64,000 nt of DNA from Salinispirillum sp049115955 (GCA_049115955.1 JAGDZJ010000007.1:1-64000), one strand, 5' to 3'. Counted from the first letter of the stretch, positions 17,513-27,486 are shown. Notes: generated from the letters alone by a model not told the origin. Numbers and translations: made by a program.

Positions 17513-19590
17513 CTTCGTGTGATTCGCTCTAAATTCTGCAATTGTTGCCGCGCTGATCGATATAGCTGCGGGTCACTAGCGTCTCTACCATAAACCAAGG
17601 GTAAGTACGCTGCCGCGAATGAACTCAAGGCAGCTGATAAATCCGGATCTCGCTCTTTTAGACGCTCCGCCCAGCCATTTAACCCTTCGAAATCTGCTAA
17701 GTCTGGAGCGCGGCGACGACAATATTTTCGGGCTCGATACTCCAATCCACGCACACCCCACTTATACTTATTTTTGGCAATCTGTAACACAATATACCAA
17801 CTTCCGAACAGCGATAGGAAGGCAAAAGATGTGAATACTACAACCGACTTCACACTCTCAGACAAAAGCCACTGCTGCCAAATACGAGCTTGATCCTGTT
17901 CGGAAAAATTCAGCACCCAGCGCTGCCAATTGTATTGCACACCATCCCATTGCCAATAAAGCCTTTGCAACCACACCGGACCACCTTCACCCAGCCACTC
18001 GTTACGCGGTAGCGCGCTCGCATCCACTACCCTATCATCCAGCTGAAATTCAAGCCGATTGGGAGCAACCATGGACGTGGGGTCGAAACGCAACCAAGCG
18101 TCGTTTAACCAGACTTCCGCCCAAGCATGTGCCTCACGTTGCCGCACGCGCAGATAACGGCCATCGGCGCTGCGTTGTCCACCCAGATAACCCACCACTA
18201 CCCGCGCCGGCACACCAGCGGCACGCATCATATAGACGAAGGCTTCAGCATAGTGCGCACAAAAGCCAGCCTGATGCGTGAACAAAAACTCGTCGATGCT
18301 GTCGCGACCGGTCATGGTGCCCGGCTGCAAGGTGTAACTAAATTCATCGGCAGCAAACAAGCGCATGACACGCCACGCAAATTCTTCATCATTGGCGCTG
18401 GCTTGTCGCAGTTCGTCTGCTAACGCCCTAGTCCTTTGGTTGCCGGTGCTTGGCAGGCGCAAGGCGCTACGCTGCTGCTCTTGATTCCGCCACACCACCG
18501 TGCTGGCGGCCTGCGCCGTCAAGCGGTCGGCTCTATTCAACGCCGAACGCCATACCAAACGTTGGTCTGCGGTACGCACCGCGTTGGCGCCGTACCCTGC
18601 AATCAAGTGTTCCAATGTAGGCACCCATCGCTGGCCGGTCGGGGCAAGTGTCAGTTCATACGCCCAACGCTCAGTCCCTGTCTCGGCGACCAGCGGTTCT
18701 GAAGGCTGCAAGTTCTGCCTGCCCGGTAAGTTGCCGCGTTCCGCTGACTGGTACCAGCGTTCTCCGTTGTAATAGTCCAAGGTCATGACTCGCCAATACA
18801 AGTCTTCCGGGTTCGGCATTTCACCCTCAAACTGCGCACGAAACACCAACTCATCCGATTGCACCAACTGTGCGATATCGCCTGGCGCCATGGTACTGGA
18901 GATCCCCGTGCGGGCGACGTCCGACGTTAGAGGCATGCGCCATAGGGGATCCAAACGCGGGAACAGCATAAACAGGGCAATCATGAAAGGGGCTGTCACT
19001 AACGAAGCTCGTACCGCTATGCGCCAACCGTCCACGAACTTAAGTCCGATGGGCGCGTGCAGGGCTGCCAGAGCAACTAAGCAAATCGTTGAACCGATGG
19101 TCGCGTACACCGCATAGGCTATGCCTTGGTTCAGCAGAAAAAAGCATGCCAGCAGAAATAGCGCCATTAACACGACCAGCAACGCGTCGCGATAAGTCCG
19201 CATTTCCAGCAACTTTAATGCACCGCCGATGTAGGCCAGAGCCACGTAAAACTCCAGCGACGTAGGATGAAAACCCGCCAACACCAACAATGTGGGTAAA
19301 GCCAATAGCACCGCGAGCTTGGGCCACACCGACCAAGTGCGCAACCTGCCCTGCAGTACGCCCCACTGCCATGCGCCGCTGATTAAGGGAACGATCACCA
19401 CCCAAAACGGCAATAATAAGAAGGCGGGTATGGCCAGCATCAATTGCACGCCCTGTAGGAGCATTAAAACGCGCTGCCATTGCGGCGTGGTTAATTGCAC
19501 AGTGCCTGATAGGCTCGCGTGCCTTGGCTTCGTGCTGTTTCGACCCTTATTGAGCTGAACGGTTGCGGCGCTAGACATCGTCTTGGTCAC
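17509..19590 (-). CDS. tgpA: Membrane transglutaminase-like protein, DUF3488/TgpA type
   Basis: About 693 residues. Around six transmembrane segments fill the first 200 residues (for example WQRVLMLLQGVQLMLAIPAF). A periplasmic part follows with a transglutaminase core near 420-500: cysteine in AGFCAHYAEAF, histidine in EAHAWAEVWL and aspartate in LRFDPTS. One more membrane helix lies near 590 (VVVFTSFAFLSLFG), then a basic tail. TgpA of Pseudomonas is essential there, but its substrate is poorly known. The start is GTG 19590 or ATG 19578, and both overlap the end of the DUF58 gene. It follows moxR and the DUF58 gene and is coupled to a GGDEF regulator. Confidence 0.88.
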   Translation of the reverse strand: MTKTMSSAATVQLNKGRNSTKPRHASLSGTVQLTTPQWQRVLMLLQGVQLMLAIPAFLLLPFWVVIVPLISGAWQWGVLQGRLRTWSVWPKLAVLLALPTLLVLAGFHPTSLEFYVALAYIGGALKLLEMRTYRDALLVVLMALFLLACFFLLNQGIAYAVYATIGSTICLVALAALHAPIGLKFVDGWRIAVRASLVTAPFMIALFMLFPRLDPLWRMPLTSDVARTGISSTMAPGDIAQLVQSDELVFRAQFEGEMPNPEDLYWRVMTLDYYNGERWYQSAERGNLPGRQNLQPSEPLVAETGTERWAYELTLAPTGQRWVPTLEHLIAGYGANAVRTADQRLVWRSALNRADRLTAQAASTVVWRNQEQQRSALRLPSTGNQRTRALADELRQASANDEEFAWRVMRLFAADEFSYTLQPGTMTGRDSIDEFLFTHQAGFCAHYAEAFVYMMRAAGVPARVVVGYLGGQRSADGRYLRVRQREAHAWAEVWLNDAWLRFDPTSMVAPNRLEFQLDDRVVDASALPRNEWLGEGGPVWLQRLYWQWDGVQYNWQRWVLNFSEQDQARIWQQWLLSESVKSVVVFTSFAFLSLFGSWYIVLQIAKNKYKWGVRGLEYRARKYCRRRAPDLADFEGLNGWAERLKERDPDLSAALSSFAAAYLPLVYGRDASDPQLYRSARQQLQNLERITRR

Positions 19591-20533
19591 CCATTAATGC
19601 CAGTCGGGAGAGGCAATGCTGGAAGTGTTCAATACCACAAGATAACGGTATAAATTCATCGCCAAGATCAAGTGCCCACGCTTGCTCCGCCTCAAACGCC
19701 TCGGCCATCCAACAACTTAATTGCTCAAGGCCCTGCTCTAACGCCAAATGCTCAACTTGATGCAAGGAAAACGTCTGCGTGAGCAAACCATCCGGAGGCG
19801 GTGTTTTTACCAGCAGCACGCCGCGCCGCGCGTATTGCCGCCAAAGTACACGCCGAGGTGTATCGCCGGACTGATAAGGGCGCGCTTGATCTAAATCGGA
19901 TTGACTCTGCCGACGCTGCTGAAGGGTTTCAAGACGCCCTTCTACATCGGTATTCGGAATGGCTTGGTGGTCAAGCGGCAACGGCCAGACAATGGCGTAC
20001 TGGTCTGGCTGGAACCAAGTCCATGCCGTTACCCAACCAAATGGGAAGCGCGTTTCAACACGTAAGCGTGGTGCCGGTTGTCGGCCGCGATGGGTATAAA
20101 CCACTTCGGTCGTTATTTCTCCTATAGCCGTCGGTCCGACCTTTTCGAGAAAGATCACCTCATCTTGGGTCAGCACCCGTAAACCGTAGTGCTCGCGCTT
20201 TCCTTCAATATGCCAATGGTGCGGTATCGGTTGACCTATAAAATCCCGTCCGCTGGCGCCGGCGCGCAATTCGATCCCCGAGAGGTTTTGGAAGGTCAAA
20301 AGAATGGAGAAAACAAAGATCGCCACCAACCAAAACGCGAAGCCCAACATCAAATTGTTTTGGTAATTAGTGCCTAAGACAAAGATCAACAGCACTAGGG
20401 CCAGAAAACTCATGCCATAGCGGTTGGGCAAAATGAATATCTGCCGCTGACCCAATTTAACATGACGCGAAGCGGGCGTACGGCGTTGCATCCACGCCTG
20501 AAAATGCTGTTGAAAAGCTACACTGAACGCCAT
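19571..20533 (-). CDS. DUF58 membrane-associated protein
   Basis: 320 residues. Two hydrophobic segments lie near residues 38-90 (RYGMSFLALVLLIFVLG and FAFWLVAIFVFSILLTF). The DUF58 signature comes late as RPYQSGDTPRRVLWRQYARR (about residue 215). Proteins of this family accompany MoxR ATPases and von Willebrand A or transglutaminase proteins, and their biochemical role is unclear. ATG at 20533 is 2 bases after the MoxR stop, and the end overlaps the tgpA start. Confidence 0.9.
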   Translation of the reverse strand: MAFSVAFQQHFQAWMQRRTPASRHVKLGQRQIFILPNRYGMSFLALVLLIFVLGTNYQNNLMLGFAFWLVAIFVFSILLTFQNLSGIELRAGASGRDFIGQPIPHHWHIEGKREHYGLRVLTQDEVIFLEKVGPTAIGEITTEVVYTHRGRQPAPRLRVETRFPFGWVTAWTWFQPDQYAIVWPLPLDHQAIPNTDVEGRLETLQQRRQSQSDLDQARPYQSGDTPRRVLWRQYARRGVLLVKTPPPDGLLTQTFSLHQVEHLALEQGLEQLSCWMAEAFEAEQAWALDLGDEFIPLSCGIEHFQHCLSRLALMGDQDDV

Positions 20534-20535
20534 AA

Positions 20536-21438
20536 CTACAGCGGTGTTTCAGCAAGAATGCTGGTCGCTAGGCGCTCACCATTGTTGCCTTGGCGTGCTT
20601 GCAGACGGTGGCGTGCAACGCTGACGAAAATGGCTTGTACGTCATCCGGTTGCACATAGTCGCGATCATCCAGCAACGCCCAAGCCTGAGCGCATCGCAC
20701 TAAACCCAATGCCGCGCGAGGTGATAAGCCGAGCGTAATATCCGCATGATGCCGTGTTGCCGCTATGAGGCGTTGTACGTAATCCAGTAAAGGTTCACTC
20801 AGATGCACAGTACTGACTTGCTGTTGCAAAGCCTCTAGGCGTTCGGGATTAAGCACAGCACGCACGTCACGCCACACGACCTGACTGGCCTGACCAGACA
20901 GCAAGCTGCGTTCGACATCGGGATCAGGGTAGCCCAGCCGAGTGGATACGAGGAAACGATCGAGTTGGGATTCCGGTAGCACTTGCGTGCCCGCCATATC
21001 GAGCGGGTTTTGTGTCGCGATAACGACAAAGGGTTGTGGCAAAGGAAAGGTTTCACCTTCCAAGCTGACCTGCCCTTCTTCCATGGCCTCCAGCAATGCC
21101 GACTGAGCCTTAGGCGAGGCCCGGTTCAATTCATCGGCCAACAGCACATGGGTGAACACGGGGCCTTTAATGACACTGAAGGTCTGGGTGTCAGGACGAA
21201 AGACAGCACCACCGAGGATATCAGCCGGCACCAGATCGGAAGTAAATTGAATACGATGAAAACTCAGGCCAAGCACACCCGCGAGCGCATGACTCAAGGT
21301 GGTTTTACCCACCCCGGGTACGTCTTCGATTAAGAGATGTCCACGAGCCAATACGGTGGCAAGCGCGAGGCGAATTTGCTGGGGCTTACCGCGCACCACA
21401 CGCGCGACTTCATTCAGGGTTTCCTGCAACAGAGACAA
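20536..21438 (-). CDS. MoxR-family AAA+ ATPase
   Basis: 300 residues. Walker A is in EDVPGVGKTTLSHALA (about residue 40), Walker B in VLLADELNRASPKAQSALLE, sensor 1 in FVVIATQNPLDMAGT, and the sensor 2 region in GLSPRAALGLVRCAQAWA. MoxR ATPases act as chaperones for partner complexes, here presumably the DUF58 and transglutaminase proteins encoded after it. The start appears to be TTG at 21438 with AGGAGT 6 bases upstream. It is the first gene of a four-gene operon that ends with the REC-GGDEF gene. Confidence 0.93.
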   Translation of the reverse strand: MSLLQETLNEVARVVRGKPQQIRLALATVLARGHLLIEDVPGVGKTTLSHALAGVLGLSFHRIQFTSDLVPADILGGAVFRPDTQTFSVIKGPVFTHVLLADELNRASPKAQSALLEAMEEGQVSLEGETFPLPQPFVVIATQNPLDMAGTQVLPESQLDRFLVSTRLGYPDPDVERSLLSGQASQVVWRDVRAVLNPERLEALQQQVSTVHLSEPLLDYVQRLIAATRHHADITLGLSPRAALGLVRCAQAWALLDDRDYVQPDDVQAIFVSVARHRLQARQGNNGERLATSILAETPL

Positions 21439-21503
21439 TCTAAACTCCTACAGCGCATTGGGTGTATCGAGGCAGTCGACACCACGGGCGCTGTCGGAGC
21501 TGT

Positions 21504-22694
21504 TTAGATCAGTGCATCCAACCCGCGTGCCAAATCCGCCTTGATATCGTTGATATCTTCCAGACCAACGGACACTCGGATCAGACCGGGGACGATACCT
21601 GCCCTCGCCTTCTCTTCGTCACTCACACGCGCGTGCGTGGTCGTTGCTGGATGCGTAATGGTACTCTTAGCATCGCCCAGATTGGCGGTTATAGACAGGA
21701 ACTCGGTCGCATTGATGACTTGCCATGCGTTTTCTTTACCTTTATCGCCGCCTTTAACCACAAAAGCCAACACGCCACCAAACCCGCGTTGTTGTTTTTG
21801 CGCCAATGCGTGACCGGGATGCGAGGGCAAGCCGCAATAGTGCACTTTCTCAACAGCCGGATGGGCTTCAAGCCATTCCGCCAACTGTTGCGCACTTTCA
21901 CAGTGCGCCTTCATGCGCAAATTGAGTGTCTCTAGACCTTTCAGAAATATCCACGCATTGAACGGACTCATCGATGGCCCGGCAGAGCGCAGAAAACCAA
22001 TGATCTCGTCGATTAGGTCTTGCGGTCCACACACGGCGCCGCCCAAGGCCCGACCCTGACCGTCGATGTATTTGGTCGTAGTATGAATGACCAAATCAGC
22101 GCCTAAGGCCGCCGGATTTTGCAACGCTGGAGAACAAAAGCAGTTGTCGATTGCTAGCCACGCGCCGTGTTGACGTGCCAAATCGGCCAGTGCGGCGATA
22201 TCTGCCACATCGTTCAGCGGATTAGAGGGGGTTTCGGCGAAGAACAGCCGTGTATTCGGGCGCACAGCCTGTTGCCAATCGGCTAGGTCGGTCAAGGCGA
22301 CGTAGGTGATTTCAACACCAAATTTGGCCATGTACTTATTGAACAGCACTGTCGTAGAGCCAAAAATGCTGCGCGAGGCAACAATATGATCACCGGACTT
22401 CAGCAAACCCATGCACACCGACAATATAGCCGCCATGCCAGATGCCGTGCCCACCGCGGCGTCCGTGCCTTCCATTGCGGCTAAACGCTCTTCAAACATC
22501 GCCACGGTGGGGTTGGTGTAACGGCTGTAGACGTTGCCTTCGGCTTCACCGGCAAAGCAGTCGGCCGCATGTTCAGCAGAATCAAAGAGGAAACTGGCGG
22601 TCATATACAGCGCCTCGGAGTGCTCGCGCTCCGCTGAACGGCGTTGCCCGGCACGCACCGCTTGTGTGGCCTGCCCTTTCGTTGACCAATCCAT
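21504..22694 (-). CDS. metZ: O-succinylhomoserine sulfhydrylase
   Basis: PLP enzyme of 396 residues making homocysteine directly from O-succinylhomoserine and sulfide in methionine synthesis. Visible are YSRYTNPTVAMFEERLAAME, the PLP-lysine in HTTTKYIDGQGRALGG (about residue 205), and the end TRVSDEEKARAGI-like region typical of the Cys/Met metabolism family. The close relatives metB and metC cannot be fully excluded, but the context next to purF, as in Pseudomonas, favours metZ. It starts 60 bases after purF. Confidence 0.9.
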   Translation of the reverse strand: MDWSTKGQATQAVRAGQRRSAEREHSEALYMTASFLFDSAEHAADCFAGEAEGNVYSRYTNPTVAMFEERLAAMEGTDAAVGTASGMAAILSVCMGLLKSGDHIVASRSIFGSTTVLFNKYMAKFGVEITYVALTDLADWQQAVRPNTRLFFAETPSNPLNDVADIAALADLARQHGAWLAIDNCFCSPALQNPAALGADLVIHTTTKYIDGQGRALGGAVCGPQDLIDEIIGFLRSAGPSMSPFNAWIFLKGLETLNLRMKAHCESAQQLAEWLEAHPAVEKVHYCGLPSHPGHALAQKQQRGFGGVLAFVVKGGDKGKENAWQVINATEFLSITANLGDAKSTITHPATTTHARVSDEEKARAGIVPGLIRVSVGLEDINDIKADLARGLDALI

Positions 22695-22754
22695 CGCTAT
22701 TACCCCTTCTTGCCTAATTGAGCACCTGCCGCAACGGCTACGTGGCGCCAGTGC

Positions 22755-24284
22755 TTATTCTTCGTTATCGTCGTTATGTAAATCTATCAGTGCACTGTCA
22801 TCAGTGCCATCAGATTTCGTCGTTTTGGCTGAATCGTTACGGCGCTGCTGCAGCGCTTGCAGGTATTCCGGCGTAATGTTCCCCGTGACGTATTCGCCGT
22901 TGAACACCGAGCATTCAAAATCAACCACATCGGACTTGCGCGTCCGAGTCGCCAAGATCAGGTCTTCCAAGTCTTGGTAAATCAGTTTGTCAGCGCCTAT
23001 TTCCTGCTGAATTTCTTCCAAGGAGCGTCCATGAGCGATCAGCTCAGATGTCGCTGGCATGTCGATACCATACACATTGGGGAACCGAATGGCAGGCGCT
23101 GCCGAGGCGAAATAGACTTTTGCTGCACCCGCGTCACGCGCCATCTCTATGATCTGCTCACAGGTCGTGCCGCGCACGATGGAGTCGTCTACCAACAATA
23201 CGTTCTTACCTTTGAATTCCAAGCCAATAGGGTTCAATTTCTGCTTCACTGATTTCCGGCGCTGCTGCTGGCCGGGCATGATAAAGGTACGGCCTATGTA
23301 GCGGTTCTTGATAAAGCCTTCGCGGAATTTAACGCCAAGCTGATGAGCCAATTGCAGTGCAGACGTGCGGCTGGTATCAGGAATCGGAATCACCACGTCA
23401 ATGTCATGGTCGGGCCATTCACGTTGTATTTTCCCAGCCAACGTTTCGCCCATACGCAGACGAGATTTATAAACAGAAATGCCGTCGATAATCGAGTCTG
23501 GGCGGGCAAAATAAACATGTTCGAAGATACAGGGTGTAAAGCGCTCCACCGCATGGCACTGATGCTGATGCAAAACGCCGTTGGCATCCACGTATACCGC
23601 CTCACCCGGCTTGATGTCAGCGATCAACTCAAAGCCCTGAGCATCCAGAGCGACACTTTCGGAAGCGATCATGTATTCGATACGCCCATCAGCCAGTACG
23701 CGCTTACCATACACCGCAGGACGAATACCGTGCGGGTCACGAAAGGCCAGCATGCCATGCCCGGAAATCATGGCAACCGCAGCATAAGCTCCTTCACAAC
23801 GCGTCATCACGCCGGTTACCGATGCAAAGATGTCTTCTGGCGTCGGTGTCAATTTGCCACGCTGTTGCAACTCGTGCGCCAAGGCGTTCAACAGCACTTC
23901 CGAGTCGGAGGTGGTGTTGATGTGGCGCAAATCACTTTTGTAGAGACCGGGGGTTAATTCGTCGGCGTTGGTCAGGTTGCCGTTGTGCGCTAACACGATA
24001 CCGTAAGGGGAATTGACATAGAACGGCTGACTTTCTGATGAGCTGGACGAGCCTGCGGTGGGGTAACGCACATGGCCGATACCTTGGGTACCGACAAGGC
24101 GCTGCATGTGCCGGGTACGGAACACGTCGCGCACCATGCCATTGCTCTTGCGCAGAAAGAATTTACCACCCTGCTCCGTCACTATACCTGCGGCATCCTG
24201 TCCCCGATGTTGCAGCACCGTCAATGCATCATACAAAGACTGGTTAACGGGCGAGTACCCGTAAATACCTACTATACCGCACAT
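22755..24284 (-). CDS. purF: Amidophosphoribosyltransferase
   Basis: First committed step of purine synthesis: PRPP plus glutamine gives phosphoribosylamine. 509 residues. The N-terminal MCGIVGIYG leaves cysteine 2 as the glutaminase nucleophile after Met removal. RHINTTSDSEVLLNALAHEL follows, and the phosphoribosyl binding motif VLLVDDSIVRGTTCEQI appears near residue 360. The acidic tail is slightly long. It lies 20 bases after cvpA, the same cvpA-purF pairing as in E. coli. Confidence 0.98.
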   Translation of the reverse strand: MCGIVGIYGYSPVNQSLYDALTVLQHRGQDAAGIVTEQGGKFFLRKSNGMVRDVFRTRHMQRLVGTQGIGHVRYPTAGSSSSSESQPFYVNSPYGIVLAHNGNLTNADELTPGLYKSDLRHINTTSDSEVLLNALAHELQQRGKLTPTPEDIFASVTGVMTRCEGAYAAVAMISGHGMLAFRDPHGIRPAVYGKRVLADGRIEYMIASESVALDAQGFELIADIKPGEAVYVDANGVLHQHQCHAVERFTPCIFEHVYFARPDSIIDGISVYKSRLRMGETLAGKIQREWPDHDIDVVIPIPDTSRTSALQLAHQLGVKFREGFIKNRYIGRTFIMPGQQQRRKSVKQKLNPIGLEFKGKNVLLVDDSIVRGTTCEQIIEMARDAGAAKVYFASAAPAIRFPNVYGIDMPATSELIAHGRSLEEIQQEIGADKLIYQDLEDLILATRTRKSDVVDFECSVFNGEYVTGNITPEYLQALQQRRNDSAKTTKSDGTDDSALIDLHNDDNEE

Positions 24285-24304
24285 ATTTCTATCTCACTTT
24301 CGAA

Positions 24305-24793
24305 TTATCGGCTGAGTTCAATCACTTTTTCGGACGCACTCTGTACGTACTGTCCGGTCCAACTGATTAAGGGTTCAATCCAGGGAACAAATAATGAGGT
24401 ATGCCAGAGTGTATCCAGCGCAAACAACTTAGCGACGGCAAGCAATGCCACCACGATAAGAAAACCACGCAACAAGCCGAATACGATACCCAGCGTGCGG
24501 TCCAAACCAGACAGTCCGGTCATCCGCACCAGTTCACCGACCAAGTGATTGACCATGGCACCTACAATGAGGGTAACAATGAACAAGATGGCAAATGCGG
24601 CCGCGAGGCGCCAACTGTCGGTTGCGATCATGCCGGTCATCAAGCCCGCCAGACGCTCGCTGAACAAGCTGGCGACAATCAGAGCGGCGGCCCAGGACAG
24701 CAGGCTGAGCAGTTCTTTTACAAACCCACGCTTGAGGCTGACTAATGCCGAAACCACGACGATAACTACAATGATCCAGTCAATGACCGCCAT
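24305..24793 (-). CDS. cvpA: CvpA family inner-membrane protein
   Basis: 162 residues with four predicted membrane helices (about 4-21, 28-50, 64-86, 102-122), including SLKRGFVKELLSLLSW and GLDRTLGIVFGLLRGFLIV, the two conserved family stretches. It is linked in E. coli to colicin V production and envelope stress tolerance. It lies between dedD and purF with short gaps. Confidence 0.94.
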   Translation of the reverse strand: MAVIDWIIVVIVVVSALVSLKRGFVKELLSLLSWAAALIVASLFSERLAGLMTGMIATDSWRLAAAFAILFIVTLIVGAMVNHLVGELVRMTGLSGLDRTLGIVFGLLRGFLIVVALLAVAKLFALDTLWHTSLFVPWIEPLISWTGQYVQSASEKVIELSR

Positions 24794-24804
24794 GATGACT
24801 CCTG

Positions 24805-25389
24805 TTAAGGCTGGAACCGAACGACCAAGGTCGGAAGATTAAATTCTTCCGCCAGAATATCTTTCTTCTGGCGGACGCGATCGTGATCTGGGTCGGGACC
24901 CACCATGACTTGCGTCAGCAAGCTCCCATCCGACAATACGGTCTCCTTGGTATAGGCTTCATAACCGGCGGCGCGTAATTCGTTCAATAGTCGGCGTGCG
25001 TTGTCCGTTTGCCGAAAGCTACCCATTTGCACCGACCACGCACTGATTTCACCTGTACTGTCTTGTGTGTAGGCCAGTGGCCGCGCCGGAGTTTCTGTTT
25101 GCGCTGGCGTCTGTGACGGGGCGGGTGGCGGCGCTTCCGCTCGTTGTTCGGGTGCAGGATCAGCATCCAGCATTTGATCAACTCGCTGCGTCAAATCGTT
25201 AAGGGCTGCGGCGGTATCGCGATTGGAATCACTGGGTGAGGTCACCAGCAGTTCTGGTGGAGCTGGAATATCGGTAATACGGGCTTCGGGCAAGCGGCCC
25301 TGCCCCGTAAAGAGCACAGGCAAGGCAAGTAACAGGAAAACACTCAATACCAGAGCGCCGACCAGTCGTTTTTTTTGCGTATTATCCAT
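24805..25389 (-). CDS. dedD: SPOR-domain cell division protein, DedD-like
   Basis: 194 residues. One N-terminal membrane anchor (about 9-27, LVGALVLSVFLLLALPVLF) is followed by a Pro/Glu/Ala-rich periplasmic linker and a C-terminal SPOR domain (about 117-192, WSVQMGSFRQTDNARRLLNE) that binds denuded septal peptidoglycan. Position between folC and cvpA matches dedD in E. coli. The gene start overlaps the folC stop by 8 bases. Confidence 0.9.
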   Translation of the reverse strand: MDNTQKKRLVGALVLSVFLLLALPVLFTGQGRLPEARITDIPAPPELLVTSPSDSNRDTAAALNDLTQRVDQMLDADPAPEQRAEAPPPAPSQTPAQTETPARPLAYTQDSTGEISAWSVQMGSFRQTDNARRLLNELRAAGYEAYTKETVLSDGSLLTQVMVGPDPDHDRVRQKKDILAEEFNLPTLVVRFQP

Positions 25390-26620
25390 GCTGATTGTTT
25401 GGCATATGATTCAGTGCATCGGCTACGGTATGAAAGGAACCGCACACCAGTACAGGTTGCTGTCGATTCGGTTCTAAGGCGTCTAGTGCGGCGGCTACAT
25501 CAGGGTGGCAAACAGCGTCCGTTAAACCTGTCCGTTCGGCCAGCTCAGTCGCTGTTTGACCGCGGTTTCCTGACAAGGTCACTAAGTACCACTCCGGCTG
25601 TAAACGCGCGAGCAATTGTACTACACCGCTGGCGTCTTTGTCCTTCAGCATTCCCAAAATTATTGTCCAGCGCGGTGCAATACGTTCTAACTGGCTTGCA
25701 ACATACTGCGCCGCATGTGGATTATGTGCCACATCAAGCCATATCTCATTACCGCGCCATTGCACGCACTGCAATCGACCGGGCATGCCAGTATTCTGCA
25801 ACACCGCGACGACCAGCTCATGCTGCAGCGCAATGCCCATCAACTCCAATACGCGCAGTGCCAACAAGGCGCTAGGGTAAGGCAGAATCGGCCATGGTAA
25901 ATCCACCAAGCGCTGCTGTGTACCTATGAAGCGCCAATCGCCTTGCTCAAGCGGTAGACGTGTATCGACAAACGACAACTCACACCCAGTGATCAACGCA
26001 TGCTGCACGAACGCTTCCGGGCATTCCGTACGCCCAACCAATAGCGGTTTTCCCGGCCGTACTATGCCGGCCTTTTCGCGCGCAATGCTGACCAAGTCTT
26101 TGCCCAGCCAGTCGGTGTGATCCAGCCCGATGGAGGTCACCACCGCGCAGTCGGTATCCAATGCATTAACGGCATCTAACCGACCGCCTAAACCGACCTC
26201 CAACACCATGAAATCCAAATCCGCCTGCGCAAACAACCAAAAAGCAGCCAAGGTGGTGAATTCGAAATAAGTCAGAGAAGTTTCACCGCGTGCCGCTTCA
26301 ACTGCCGACAGCGCCGCTACCATAGCGTCTTCGCTGACCGACACGCCCTGAATAGCAACACGCTCGGTAAAATGAAGAAAATGTGGAGAGGTGTACAGAC
26401 CGACGCGATATCCGTGCGCTTGCAACAGGTGCGCGGTCAGCGTTGACGTTGAGCCCTTGCCATTGGTGCCCGCAACCGTGATGATTTTGCAGCGTTCCAG
26501 ATCAATCGACATGCGCTGCTGCACCGCCAATTGTCGATCAAGGCCGAGATCTATTTCAGTTGGGTGAAGGCTCTCCAGCCAGGAGAGCCATTCCGCGAGA
26601 CTGCTGTGCGGATCAGGCAT
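25382..26620 (-). CDS. folC: Dihydrofolate/folylpolyglutamate synthase
   Basis: Adds glutamate to dihydropteroate and to folates. About 412 residues. P-loop in ITVAGTNGKGSTSTLTAHLL (about residue 50), then TSPHFLHFTERVAI, LEVGLGGRLDAVNALDTD and the ATP-lid region ILGMLKDKDA are all visible. Start ATG 26620 is 2 bases after the accD stop. A TTG at 26626 in frame would overlap the accD stop. It sits in the accD-folC-dedD-cvpA-purF order. Confidence 0.96.
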   Translation of the reverse strand: MPDPHSSLAEWLSWLESLHPTEIDLGLDRQLAVQQRMSIDLERCKIITVAGTNGKGSTSTLTAHLLQAHGYRVGLYTSPHFLHFTERVAIQGVSVSEDAMVAALSAVEAARGETSLTYFEFTTLAAFWLFAQADLDFMVLEVGLGGRLDAVNALDTDCAVVTSIGLDHTDWLGKDLVSIAREKAGIVRPGKPLLVGRTECPEAFVQHALITGCELSFVDTRLPLEQGDWRFIGTQQRLVDLPWPILPYPSALLALRVLELMGIALQHELVVAVLQNTGMPGRLQCVQWRGNEIWLDVAHNPHAAQYVASQLERIAPRWTIILGMLKDKDASGVVQLLARLQPEWYLVTLSGNRGQTATELAERTGLTDAVCHPDVAAALDALEPNRQQPVLVCGSFHTVADALNHMPNNQHG

Positions 26621-26622
26621 GA

Positions 26623-27486
26623 TCAAGCAGCGGCGAGGTGCATCATCTTGCGTATCTGGCGCGCGATCACTGGACGTAAGTCTTTGCGAGCGACAACCAT
26701 ATCCAGCGCGCCGTGCTCCATCAGGAACTCACTGCGCTGAAAGCCTTCTGGAAGCTTCTCGCGCACCGTCTGCTCTATAACACGTGGCCCGGCAAAGCCG
26801 ATACGCGCACCGGGTTCACCGATGTTCAAATCGCCCAACATAGCCAAGCTGGCTGAGACGCCACCGTAGCAAGGATCAACCAATACAGAGATGTACGGCA
26901 GACCCGCTTGCTTCATCTTCTCGATGGCAGCTGACGTTTTAGCCATCTGCATCAATGAAAACAGCGCTTCTTGCATGCGCGCGCCACCCGACGTTGGGAA
27001 GCAAATCAACGGCAGTTTGTTTTCCAGGCAGACGTTTACCGCTCGGACGAATTTTTCGCCTACCACGGAACCCATCGAGCCACCCAGAAAGGTAAAATCG
27101 AACGCAGCCACAACAACGGGAACGTCTTCTACTTTGCCTTTGTAAACCACGAGCGCGTCGCGATTACCTGTGGCTTTCTGTGCCGCCAGCAGGCGGTCTT
27201 TGTATTTTTTGGAGTCTTTAAACTTCAGGCGATCGACCGGCTCTACGTCAGCCGCTATTTCTACTTGCCCATCTTGATCAAGGAAGGTAGCGATACGGCG
27301 GTCACCCGACAGAATCATGTGATGGTCACATTTCGGGCAGACGTTCAGGTTTTTTTCCAACTCCGGGCGATACAGAACAGCCTGACAGCTAGGACATTTT
27401 TCCCACAACCCTTCAGGCACATTTGCCTTGTCGCGACTGTCGGAACGGATAATGGACGGTACAAGTTTGTCCAACCAGCTACTCAT
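26623..27486 (-). CDS. accD: Acetyl-CoA carboxylase carboxyltransferase, beta subunit
   Basis: Half of the carboxyltransferase that makes malonyl-CoA for fatty acid synthesis, working with AccA. 287 residues. The N-terminal zinc ribbon has four cysteines (CPSCQAVLYRPELEKN, then CPKC; residues about 31-53). The crotonase-type core has FTFLGGSMGSVVGEKFVRA and LPLICFPTSGGARMQEALFS. ATG 27486 follows AGGAGT. The 241-base gap upstream to trpA may hold its promoter. I see only a weak GGCT stem with a T run near 27510-27535. Confidence 0.97.
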   Translation of the reverse strand: MSSWLDKLVPSIIRSDSRDKANVPEGLWEKCPSCQAVLYRPELEKNLNVCPKCDHHMILSGDRRIATFLDQDGQVEIAADVEPVDRLKFKDSKKYKDRLLAAQKATGNRDALVVYKGKVEDVPVVVAAFDFTFLGGSMGSVVGEKFVRAVNVCLENKLPLICFPTSGGARMQEALFSLMQMAKTSAAIEKMKQAGLPYISVLVDPCYGGVSASLAMLGDLNIGEPGARIGFAGPRVIEQTVREKLPEGFQRSEFLMEHGALDMVVARKDLRPVIARQIRKMMHLAAA

